Shown: piece by piece, positions 1 through 6,894 of the stretch
How positions within the stretch are numbered: the first letter of the stretch is position 1
Layout of the letters: each line of letters starts with the position of its first letter
Assembly: GCA_900545075.1 (NCBI GenBank)
Contig: UQXT01000047.1
Location: 1 to 16,524, forward strand
Origin: an uncultured Collinsella sp.
GTDB lineage: Bacteria > Actinomycetota > Coriobacteriia > Coriobacteriales > Coriobacteriaceae
Direction: 5' to 3'
DNA: 16,524 nt
Notes under the pieces: generated by a model
What the model saw: only the letters and a program-made list of their open reading frames with translations
The model's database searches: none
Told to the model about the DNA's origin: nothing
Translations under genes and position numbers: made by a program

Positions 1-44
1 TTGAATGACAAATTGTCGCCCTGGGCGGCGCGCAGCGTCAACTG

Positions 45-72
45 GTTACGCGGGTTGGTAAACCCGCGTAAC
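45..72 (-). terminator. Perfect 12-bp hairpin just past pyrE stop
   Basis: Positions 45-56 and 61-72 are perfect reverse complements (GTTACGCGGGTT / AACCCGCGTAAC) around a 4-nt loop. The hairpin begins 3 nt beyond the pyrE stop codon, so it is placed to end pyrE transcription or protect the 3' end. No T-tract follows on either strand, so an intrinsic terminator is not proven. It could also be a small palindromic repeat. Confidence 0.5.
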
Positions 73-75
73 TAT

Positions 76-759
76 CTACTCCCGAGCTCCGTACTGCTCG
101 TAGTAAGCGTCGATGGCGGCCTTGAGCTCGTCATCGATGACGACCTTGCCGTCGATCTCGTGGTTGTAGAGAGTCTCGACGACCTCGGCCATGGAAACGA
201 TGCTCGCGACGGGAAAACCGTACTTGGCCTCGATCTCCTTCTGCGCGGTGGTCACGCCGCCCTTGCCGACCTCCATGCGGTTGAGGGACACGATCAGGCC
301 CTTGATTTCGACGTCGGCAGCAGCCTTAACCTTGGGATAGGTCTCGTCGATGGACTTGCCGCTGGTGGTGACATCCTCGACCATGACCACGCGGTCGCCG
401 TCCTGGGGCTCATAGCCCAGCAGGTTGCCCTTGTCGGCGCCGTGGTCCTTGGCCTCCTTGCGGTCGCAGCAGTACTTGACCTCCTTGCCGTACAGCTCGT
501 GGTAGGCAATCGCGGTCACGACGGCCAGGGGAATGCCCTTGTAGGCCGGCCCAAACAGCACATCAAAGTCGTCGCCAAAGTTATCGTGGATGGCCTGGGC
601 GTAATACTCGCCCAGCTTCTTGAGCTGATAGCCCGTCACGTAAGCGCCGGCGTTCATAAAGAACGGGGACTGACGGCCGCTCTTGAGCGTAAAGCTGCCG
701 AACTTAAGAACGTCGGACTCAACCATAAACTTGATGAACTCTTGCTTGTAAGCCTCCAT
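76..759 (-). CDS. pyrE: Orotate phosphoribosyltransferase
   Basis: A 227-residue cytoplasmic enzyme expected to join orotate to PRPP, giving orotidine 5'-phosphate in pyrimidine synthesis. The PRPP-binding signature of type I phosphoribosyltransferases is at residues 124-136 (VVMVEDVTTSGKS), with the two acidic residues E128-D129. A conserved loop is seen at 69-78 (FGPAYKGIPL). The charged, flexible catalytic loop is near 97-107 (CCDRKEAKDHG). Length is normal for the family. The ATG start is supported by GAGAGGAG about 5 nt upstream on the minus strand. The gene stands alone here, followed directly by a perfect hairpin and divergent from mgtA across 437 bp. No clear promoter for it was found. 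A long open frame on the opposite strand is a codon-bias shadow. Confidence 0.95.
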   Translation of the reverse strand: MEAYKQEFIKFMVESDVLKFGSFTLKSGRQSPFFMNAGAYVTGYQLKKLGEYYAQAIHDNFGDDFDVLFGPAYKGIPLAVVTAIAYHELYGKEVKYCCDRKEAKDHGADKGNLLGYEPQDGDRVVMVEDVTTSGKSIDETYPKVKAAADVEIKGLIVSLNRMEVGKGGVTTAQKEIEAKYGFPVASIVSMAEVVETLYNHEIDGKVVIDDELKAAIDAYYEQYGARE

Positions 760-889
760 GCGGGCTCCTCTCGTAATCGCGTACGTACCTTCCAGTTTAG
801 CGCAGGCGAAGCATCGATGCGGGCGCGCTTTGGAGCCACGGCATTCTGTAAAGGCTTTGTCGGGGGCAATGGTTTTCCGAACAATGGGG

Positions 890-918
890 TTGACATCGCA
901 AACCCCCTCATCAAGAAT
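890..918 (+). promoter_or_regulatory. Predicted promoter for mgtA leader
   Basis: A perfect -35 box TTGACA (890-895) is followed after exactly 17 nt by AAGAAT (913-918), a 4/6 match to the -10 consensus. It points toward mgtA and would give a 5' leader of roughly 270 nt that contains the small ORF at 986. It was found by consensus match only. Confidence 0.45.
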
Positions 919-929
919 ACGGGCGGATT

Positions 930-950
930 AAAAAGGGGTACGAGATACCC
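930..950 (-). terminator. Small hairpin with T5 run on the minus strand
   Basis: Read on the minus strand, GGGTA (950-946), a 5-nt loop and TACCC (940-936) are followed by C and five T (934-930). This is terminator-like but the stem has only 5 bp. It could stop antisense transcription toward pyrE. Its peptide shadow (ending SYPFLIRPYS) looks like a motif I associate with recurrent spurious ORFs in Collinsella, which suggests a dispersed intergenic element. That is an impression, not a search result. No second copy was noticed in this window. Confidence 0.3.
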
Positions 951-985
951 AAAGCGCGCTGCGCTCGGCCTTTAGGAGGTGTGCC

Positions 986-1057
986 ATGGAAGGCAGTCCT
1001 AGTCGAAAAACCTGCATGTCGCCCTCGGCACGCCGTGAGGATTCCGCATACGCATAA
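986..1057 (+). CDS. Candidate 23-codon leader ORF upstream of mgtA
   Basis: ATG at 986 lies 6 nt after a perfect AGGAGG (974-979). The frame runs 23 codons to TAA at 1055-1057 and ends 139 nt before mgtA. The peptide is small and basic in its middle (SPSRK, ARRED), with no membrane segment. It resembles in position, not in sequence, the short leader ORFs that control mgtA by attenuation in enterobacteria (mgtL). A 9-bp hairpin lies shortly after it. Translation is plausible from the ribosome site alone, but a role in regulation is inference. Confidence 0.35.
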   Translation: MEGSPSRKTCMSPSARREDSAYA

Positions 1058-1083
1058 ACGCCACCGGCAGATCGCCAAAACCA

Positions 1084-1111
1084 CCACAAAGGCGCGCTGC
1101 ACCCTTTGTGG
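1084..1111 (+). promoter_or_regulatory. Hairpin in the mgtA leader
   Basis: CCACAAAGG (1084-1092) pairs perfectly with CCTTTGTGG (1103-1111) around a 10-nt loop. It lies between the small ORF and mgtA. A T6 run at 1143-1148 follows 31 nt later, too far for a simple terminator with this stem. Possible leader structure; the sequence does not look like an M-box magnesium riboswitch. Confidence 0.3.
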
Positions 1112-1196
1112 GCTCAAGAGCTTGACGTGAGCGACATCTAGGTTTTTTGAAGCAAATACGACACGTACGCTAACTCCCTTCAACAAGGAGGACCCT

Positions 1197-3964
1197 ATGC
1201 TGATGCTCAAAACCGTTACGGTACTCGAAGCCATCTCCAAGCGCCGCCGCACGGCGCGCCCCGCCGCTCATACCGGCCTGTCCAAGAACACCATATTCGC
1301 CACCACCCATAGTGCCGAGGACGCCCTCGTACTGCTTGACGCCACGGCAAACGGTCTCACCGCTGAGCACGCCGTCGAGCGCCTGGATGCCGCCGGCCCC
1401 AACACCATCGAGGCGCCGACCAAGACGCTCGCCCGCCGCATCGCCGACGCCTTCATCAATCCCTTCGCCGGCATCCTCGCCGCGCTCGCGCTGGTCTCGC
1501 TCTACATCGACGTGCTCGCCGTGCCCGAGCCGCAGCGCGACCCCTCCACGGTCATCGTCATCGGCATCATGCTGCTGGTATAGGGCGGTATGAAGTTTAT
1601 CCAGGAAGCCCGCAGCGGCAATGCGGCAGAGGCCCTCAAGGACCTGGTCTCCAACACTTGCACCGTCCTGCGCGACGGCGAGCGCATCGAGACCCTCTTC
1701 GACGAGCTCGTCCCCGGCGATGTGATCCGCCTCTCTGCCGGCGATATGGTGCCGGCAGATGCCCGCGTCATCACCGCGCGCGACCTGTTTGTCATCGAGT
1801 CCGCACTCACCGGCGAGAGCGAGGCCGTCGAGAAGACCGCTGCCATCACCGTCGTCGATGGTGCCGACGGCTCCGCGCTGCCGCTCTCTGCCTGCAAGAA
1901 CATCGTCTTTACCGGCACCTCCGTGCAAAACGGCACCGCCATGGCACTTGTCGTTGCCACCGGCTCGGACACCTACCTGGGCGGCATCGCCAAGATGCTC
2001 AACGGGCGCGGCGAGAAGAGCGCGTTTGACCGCGGTGTCTCGAGCGTCTCCATGCTGCTCGTACGCCTCATGCTCGTTATGGCACCGGCCGTCTTTGCCA
2101 TCAACGCCGCCACCAAGGGCAATGTCATCGACGCGCTGCTGTTCGCCACAAGTGTGGCCGTGGGCATCACGCCGCAGATGCTTCCCGTCATCGTGACCAC
2201 GAGCCTGTCGCAGGGCGCCAAAGACCTCGCCCGTCGCCAGGTTATCGTCAAGGAGCTGCCGGCGATTCAAAACCTCGGCGCGATGGATGTCCTGTGCTGC
2301 GACAAGACCGGCACCCTCACCGAAGACTGCATCGTGCTCGAGCGCTACCTCAACGCCGACGGCAACGAGGACACGCGTGTGCTGCGCCATGCGTTTTTAA
2401 ACAGCTTCTTCCAGACCGGCCTCAAAAACCTTATCGACCTGGCCGTTATCGACCGCGCCGATGTGACGCCCTCGACCGTCGCACCCAATTCCATGCTGGG
2501 CCAGAGCCTGCGCGACCGCCATACCAAGGTCGACGAGGTTCCCTTCGATTTCTCGCGCCGTCGCCTGAGCGTAGTTGTCTCCGACGCCCAAGGCAAAACC
2601 CAGATGGTTACCAAGGGAGCTGCCGAGGAAATGCTCGAAAACTGCTCCTTTGTCGAGGTCGATGGCATCGCCCAGCTGCTCACCAACGAGAGCCTCGCCC
2701 AGATTCGCAAACAGATCGCCGATCTTAACGCCGAGGGCCTGCGCGTAATTGCCGTGGCGCAGAAAACCAATCCGCGCTGCGTGGGCGAGTTTGGCATCGC
2801 CGACGAATGCGACATGGTGCTGATGGGCTTTCTGGCTTTCCTCGATCCGCCCAAGGCGAGTGCCGCGGGCGCCGTCGCCACCCTCGAGGCCAAGGGCGTA
2901 GCGGTCAAGGTCCTGACCGGCGACAACGACCGCGTCGCCGCCACCGTCTGCGCGCAGATCGGCATCGATGCGAGCAACGTCTTGCTCGGCTCCGAGATCG
3001 ATGCGCTCGACGACGCCGAGCTTGCCGAGCGCGCCGAGAAACCCACCTCTTCGCCAAGCTCTCGCCGTTGCAGAAGGCGCGCCTGGTGCGCGTCATGCGC
3101 GAGCTACTCGGCCACACCGTGGGCTTTATGGGCGACGGCATCAACGACGCCGCCGCCATGCGTGCGAGCGATTGCGGCATCTCAGTCGATTCGGCCGTCG
3201 ACATTGCCAAGGAATCCGCCGATATCATCTTGCTTCAGAAGGACCTGGGCGTGCTCGAACGCGGAATCATCGAAGGCCGCCGCACCTACGGCAACCTGCT
3301 CAAGTACCTCAAGACCACAGTGAGCTCCAACTTTGGCAACGTGCTGTCCGTGACCGTCGCGAGCCTGTTCTTGCCGTTTTTGCCCATGAGTGCCCTACAG
3401 CTGGTGCTGCTGTCGCTCGTCTACGAGATCGTGTGCATCACGCTACCGTGGGACACCGTCGATGACGTCTGGACCGCCCGTCCGCGCTCCTGGGACGCCG
3501 CGTCCATCAAGGGCTTTATGCTCGAGCTGGGCCCCGTGAGCTCGCTGTTTGACATCGTGACCTTCGCCGCGCTCTTCTTTGTGGTGTGCCCCGCCACCGT
3601 GGGCGCAAGCTGGTCCGAGCTCTCCGGGACGGGCAACGTCGCGGGTATGGCGACCTTTGCCGCGCTCTTCCAGAGTGGCTGGTTTATCGAGTCCATGTGG
3701 TCGCAGACGCTCGTGATCCACATGCTGCGCTCCCCGCGCCTGCCGAGCCCACGTGACCACGCCGCGCCGGCACTGTGCGCTCTCACCGTGCTAGGCCTGG
3801 CGCTTGTCACCTGGCTGCCGGCAAGCCCCATCGCCGATGCGCTCGGCCTCATGACGCTGCCCACGAGCTTTTTTGGGCTGCTCATTGGCATCGTTACCGC
3901 CTATATCGCGCTCACCCAGCTGGCAAAGCGCCGCTACATTGCCCGCCACAGCGAGCTGCTGTGA
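1197..3964 (+). pseudogene. mgtA: Magnesium-translocating P-type ATPase, interrupted by an amber stop and a frameshift
   Basis: The parts together align end to end with MgtA/MgtB (P3B ATPases), membrane pumps that import Mg2+ using ATP. Visible motifs are the A-domain loop LTGES, the phosphorylation site DKTGTLT at 2301-2321, an M4 stretch TPQMLPVIV, the P-domain LTGDND and GDGINDA, and four C-terminal membrane segments. The start at 1197 follows AAGGAGG with 5-nt spacing. Two lesions break it. TAG at 1581-1583 stands where relatives typically have Ser before the GxxxF-QE segment (TCG to TAG would suffice). At 3039-3044 (AAACCC) one base is missing, so the frame changes from ...AERAEK to THLFAKLSPLQK. 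Repairing both gives about 922 residues, the normal length. Everything else is well conserved, so the damage is very recent or is sequencing error. A fragment starting at 1590 could be translated, but it would lack the first membrane segments and the end. Confidence 0.88.
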
Positions 3965-4020
3965 CACCCGAATCGTGGCGCGCGACCCATCAGGCGGTCA
4001 AAAAGTCCCGCCTCAAATTA

Positions 4021-4060
4021 AACCGCCCCCATTTCCTGTGCTAAGGAAATGGGGGCGGTT
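4021..4060. terminator. Strong hairpin between convergent mgtA and ROK kinase gene
   Basis: A perfect 16-bp stem (4021-4036 with 4045-4060) encloses an 8-nt loop. On the minus strand the stem is followed by TTTAATTTG, a fair U-tract for ending the kinase transcript. On the plus strand it lies 57 nt after the mgtA stop with only a weak tract. It is probably a shared terminator for both convergent genes. Confidence 0.75.
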
Positions 4061-4103
4061 CACGCCGGCCTTCATCTTTTTCAACAGCCTCGTTTGGCTC
4101 GCG

Positions 4104-5015
4104 CTACACCAGGCGCATGGCCTCCTGGACAGCACCGTAAAGGTTGGCGTCGTTGCCGAGCTCGGCCACCTTTATCTGCGGCACAGGAATGCCGGCAAGG
4201 GTCCCTTCGTAACCCGCGAGGGCCAGCGGCATCTGCGCACGCAGGGCATCGATGAGCTCGGGATGGCACGAGATACCGCCTGCGATCACAAAGACCTCGG
4301 GGTCGAGCACGGCCTGCAGGTTGATGAGCTGTCCGTCAAAGGCGCGAGCGTAGCGGTCGAGCGCGCGCTGCGCCGCCTTGTCGCCATCCGCGATCCACTC
4401 AAAGACGCGGCGGCCGTCCACCGGAGAACCCTCAGGCAGGCCCTTCTCGGCAACGGCAGCATCGCGGAGCGCACGCCAACCGCCCGAACCCGCAAAGGAG
4501 TTTTCCATGCTCGCGGCAGTCGTGACATCGTTGCGCAAGAAGCTGAACTCGCCTGCAAAGCAGTGCGCGCCGCGCAGGACCTTGCCGTCGATGACGATAC
4601 CGCCGCCGATGCCCGTGCCAATAGCGAGCACCACGCCAAAACGCGTCCCGCGCAGGGCGCCAGCCGCATACTCACCGAGAGCACAGCACTTACCGTCGTT
4701 ATTGACGGCAACCGGCACCCCCAGCGCCTCGCGCATGAGCTTTCCCAGTGGGCAGCCGTCCATAAACGTGAGCGCACCGCCGCGATGGATCGTTCCCGTG
4801 ACGTCTCCCTCGTAGATACCGCCAGGTGCGCTCACGCCTACGGCGCTCACGCGCTCACGGTACGGCTCGACAAGCCCGATCAGCGCCGAAACCGTCTCCT
4901 CAGCCGTGGTAAAGCCCGTCGGCAGGCTCCCGCGCTCGCGGATAGAAAAATCCTCGCCCAGCACAGCCCATTTAACGGCCGTACCGCCCACATCGATTCC
5001 AAAGAACTCCTGCAT
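4104..5015 (-). CDS. ROK-family sugar kinase
   Basis: A 303-residue cytoplasmic kinase expected to phosphorylate a hexose or amino sugar with ATP. The N-terminal phosphate loop is DVGGT (8-12). NNDGK (105-109) contains the probable catalytic base D107. AIGTGIGGG (131-139) is the second nucleotide-binding segment, and GAHCFAGEFS (149-158) matches the His/Glu sugar-binding region. The usual ROK zinc motif with several cysteines does not follow it, so this is a zinc-less branch. There is no N-terminal helix-turn-helix, so it is an enzyme and not a ROK repressor. The start has GAGGGG 5 nt upstream. It lies downstream of the glycoside hydrolase on the same strand and probably acts on a sugar that hydrolase releases. 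Glucokinase, fructokinase, ManNAc kinase or beta-glucoside kinase cannot be told apart from sequence alone. Confidence 0.87.
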   Translation of the reverse strand: MQEFFGIDVGGTAVKWAVLGEDFSIRERGSLPTGFTTAEETVSALIGLVEPYRERVSAVGVSAPGGIYEGDVTGTIHRGGALTFMDGCPLGKLMREALGVPVAVNNDGKCCALGEYAAGALRGTRFGVVLAIGTGIGGGIVIDGKVLRGAHCFAGEFSFLRNDVTTAASMENSFAGSGGWRALRDAAVAEKGLPEGSPVDGRRVFEWIADGDKAAQRALDRYARAFDGQLINLQAVLDPEVFVIAGGISCHPELIDALRAQMPLALAGYEGTLAGIPVPQIKVAELGNDANLYGAVQEAMRLV

Positions 5016-5131
5016 ATTCGCCCCTCACACGCCATAGCCCCGGACGCGCATCGCCGCGACCACCACAGGAGCCGCCCCCCCTTATGATGGTCATGCGGCA
5101 AATCGCGCCCGGAGCCGATTATCTCTCTGTT

Positions 5132-5230
5132 TTACGCCTCTACTTTGGTCAGACGAAGCAACATATCGTCGACGTAGGTCTCACCGCGGGTCACATAACC
5201 GCCACGCAAACCGCCCTCCCAAAGAACGTC
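5132..5230 (-). pseudogene. C-terminal gene remnant of unknown family
   Basis: On the minus strand a frame with coding-like composition runs about 32 codons and ends ...DDMLLRLTKVEA before TAA at 5132-5134. Preceding residues include WEGGLRGGYVTRGE. There is no start codon or ribosome site. The upstream end merges into the dispersed repeat at 5230-5268, which brings an in-frame stop. The peptide looks like the natural tail of a real protein, so I read it as the 3' stump of a gene cut by repeat insertion or deletion. The family is not recognised. Confidence 0.35.
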
Positions 5231-5268
5231 CCCAATTACCACTCATTTAAGTACGTCCCCAATGAGTG
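5230..5268. repeat. 39-nt dispersed palindromic repeat, copy 1
   Basis: The same 39 nt recurs at 11976-12014 with 2 mismatches, and 29 nt (5240-5268) are identical. The core is a hairpin: CACTCATT pairs with AATGAGTG around a 13-nt loop that contains TAAGTACGTCCCC. Both copies lie in gaps between genes, as expected of a REP-like element. Confidence 0.75.
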
Positions 5269-5270
5269 CA

Positions 5271-5323
5271 ACGGAATGGCTCCCCCTTGACAGCTTAAAG
5301 CTGTCATGCACGAACCATTCCGT
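5271..5323. repeat. Composite stem-loop next to the dispersed repeat
   Basis: Outer arms ACGGAATGG (5271-5279) and CCATTCCGT (5315-5323) are perfect complements. A symmetric 9/9-nt internal loop separates them from inner arms GACAGCT / AGCTGTC (5289-5295 and 5299-5305) with a 3-nt loop. It starts 2 nt after the repeat at 5230-5268, so the two may form one element. The remaining 47 bp to the hydrolase stop at 5371 show nothing recognisable. Confidence 0.6.
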
Positions 5324-5370
5324 CGCAGCCTCATGAAAGGGACTGGGTTGTAAATGTTGGAGAAGAGCCG

Positions 5371-6684
5371 TTAGCGCCCGGGGGTCAGGATCACCAGCGC
5401 GTCGTGCTCAAAGGGATGTTGAGCCACGCGCACGGTGCCGTCACCGTTGTCGCGGACGGGCAGCTTGGCGATGCGCTTGTCCTCCATGTCGAGGACCGTC
5501 GCCGTCCAGCCGCGCGCGCCGTCGAGCTTAAACTTGAGCGCTGTGGTACGTGGCAGGTACGTAACGACACGATCGCCAACGCGCGCCACACGAATGGCCT
5601 CACGCGCGTCGTCGAGAAGCTCCTGCGCCGGAACCACGTCAAGTGCGTCGTCGCCAGCCGTAGCACCCAGCCCGGCAAGCACATGCTCAATCGCGCCAAA
5701 GTCCCAAACGCCCGCAAACTGCAGACACTCCTGCCAGCGGAACGGCATATCGAAGCCCTCGCCCAGCACCGAGCCCTGGCTCTTGCTGGTCTGCCAATTC
5801 CAAACACCGTGCGCGCCATAGGTCACACCCGCGCTGGCGCCGGCAAGGATCGACGACCACACGCTCGCGCGGCAATCCTGCGCGGTGAAGCGCCAGTACA
5901 CATTGCGCGACGCACCCATCTGCTCGTAACAGGGCTCGGAGTTGACCATCGGCTTTTTGGGATAGTTGGCGGTAAAGTCCTGCGGCAGGCGCCAGGCCTC
6001 GGGCTGGCCCTCGTAGTTGTGGCCGGGCTGGAACATGTAAAAGTCCAGGCGGTCCAGGTACTGTGACGGAATGGTGCGGTTGCCGCGGTTGATATGCATG
6101 GTGCGCAACGCCTCGGGCGCGCGCTTGACGACTTCGTCGAGGGCGTCCTCGTAGTAGGCAATCGCCTCGTCGCTGGTAAAGTCGGTATCGCCCGTCACCA
6201 CGTAGACGGGGTCAAACTCGCCCAGGTTCTCGACGACGCGGGCAACGTGGGCACGGACCTCCTCGCGCGGCATAACCTCGGCACCGCAATGCTCGGCAAT
6301 CTTGGCACCCCAGGTACCGGGCACGTAGTTGCACCACATAAGCACGAGTGCCGGACGAATGCCGTGCTCGACAGCAGCGCGGCACATGACAGCAGCGCGG
6401 TCCCAGTACGCTTGGTTGGGACGGGACCAATCAAAATGCACGCCGTCCTCGCTGGCATAGGGCCAAATACCCAGATCGGGGCAGCAGCGATCCCACTGCG
6501 GCAGCGTGTTGATCTGCAGCACGTTCATGCCCTGCTCGGCGCGGCGGGCCAGATAGTAGTCCCAATCGGCCTCGGCGATGCTCGTAAACGCACTCCAGCA
6601 CGTATCGGCAAACCAAAAGAACGGCTTGTCCTCGCACAAAAAGCCATCCTGGCGACCGTTGACAGTCAGTTTTCCCAAACTCAT
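5371..6684 (-). CDS. DUF4038 / apiosidase-like glycoside hydrolase
   Basis: A 437-residue putative glycosidase with a TIM-barrel of the DUF4038 (apiosidase-like, GH140-related) type and a C-terminal beta domain (about 345-437) like the DUF5060/collagen-binding-like partner domain. Early motifs are PFFWFADTCW (21-30) and a conserved LQINTLPQWD (56-65). Candidate catalytic acids are D166 in VTGDTDF and E250 in NSEPCYE, followed by GVWNWQ (293-298). There is no signal peptide, so it acts inside the cell. The frame is open further upstream, but the start at 6684 has AAAGGA 7 nt before it, whereas the ATG at 6690 is only 1 nt away. It follows the PTS gene after a terminator and precedes a sugar kinase, which fits hydrolysis of an imported oligosaccharide. 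The substrate is unknown; related families cleave apiose, galactose or arabinose links. Confidence 0.85.
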   Translation of the reverse strand: MSLGKLTVNGRQDGFLCEDKPFFWFADTCWSAFTSIAEADWDYYLARRAEQGMNVLQINTLPQWDRCCPDLGIWPYASEDGVHFDWSRPNQAYWDRAAVMCRAAVEHGIRPALVLMWCNYVPGTWGAKIAEHCGAEVMPREEVRAHVARVVENLGEFDPVYVVTGDTDFTSDEAIAYYEDALDEVVKRAPEALRTMHINRGNRTIPSQYLDRLDFYMFQPGHNYEGQPEAWRLPQDFTANYPKKPMVNSEPCYEQMGASRNVYWRFTAQDCRASVWSSILAGASAGVTYGAHGVWNWQTSKSQGSVLGEGFDMPFRWQECLQFAGVWDFGAIEHVLAGLGATAGDDALDVVPAQELLDDAREAIRVARVGDRVVTYLPRTTALKFKLDGARGWTATVLDMEDKRIAKLPVRDNGDGTVRVAQHPFEHDALVILTPGR

Positions 6685-6822
6685 CTGCATGTCCTTTCGT
6701 TTGATAAAGGAGTTGCGAACCGGCAGATTCTTTCGCGGTAACCTTGGCACAAAAGCCTCCGTCGTTTAGCAAGCCCTTGCGGGCGGGCATCTCCCGTCCC
6801 AATCAGTCTACCTTGCAGGAAA

Positions 6823-6852
6823 GGCCCCGTCGGGCTTGCGCCTGACGGGGCC
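6823..6852 (-). terminator. Intrinsic terminator after the PTS gene
   Basis: A 13-bp stem with one G-U pair (6823-6835 with 6840-6852) and a 4-nt loop is followed on the minus strand by CTTTCC. It lies 42 nt beyond the PTS stop. It would end or weaken transcription before the glycoside hydrolase, so that gene may have its own start or depend on read-through. A second weak GC-rich stem (GGGCGGG/CCCGTCC) lies at 6781-6799. Confidence 0.75.
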
Positions 6853-6894
6853 CTGTCGTGTAGGTAAGGTCGCATGTGACCGAATGGCTTGGCC

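Noticed and set aside
1..975. Plus-strand frame over pyrE
   Set aside because: It is antisense to a confident pyrE and its translation is Leu/Val/Asp-rich shadow sequence.
760..1196. M-box (magnesium) riboswitch upstream of mgtA
   Set aside because: The conserved M-box sequence blocks were not recognised; only simple hairpins are present.
2151..2200. Gln in place of Glu in the MgtA M4 motif (TPQMLP)
   Set aside because: As I recall, many Gram-positive MgtA-type pumps carry TPQ at this place, so it is not evidence of damage.
3030..3050. Programmed -1 frameshift in mgtA
   Set aside because: A -1 shift would restore the frame, but there is no X XXY YYZ slippery heptamer, MgtA is not known to use frameshifting, and the gene has a second lesion.
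5084..5290. 68-codon plus-strand frame between the ROK kinase and glycoside hydrolase genes
   Set aside because: It runs through the dispersed repeat and its palindrome, has no ribosome site and no coding character.
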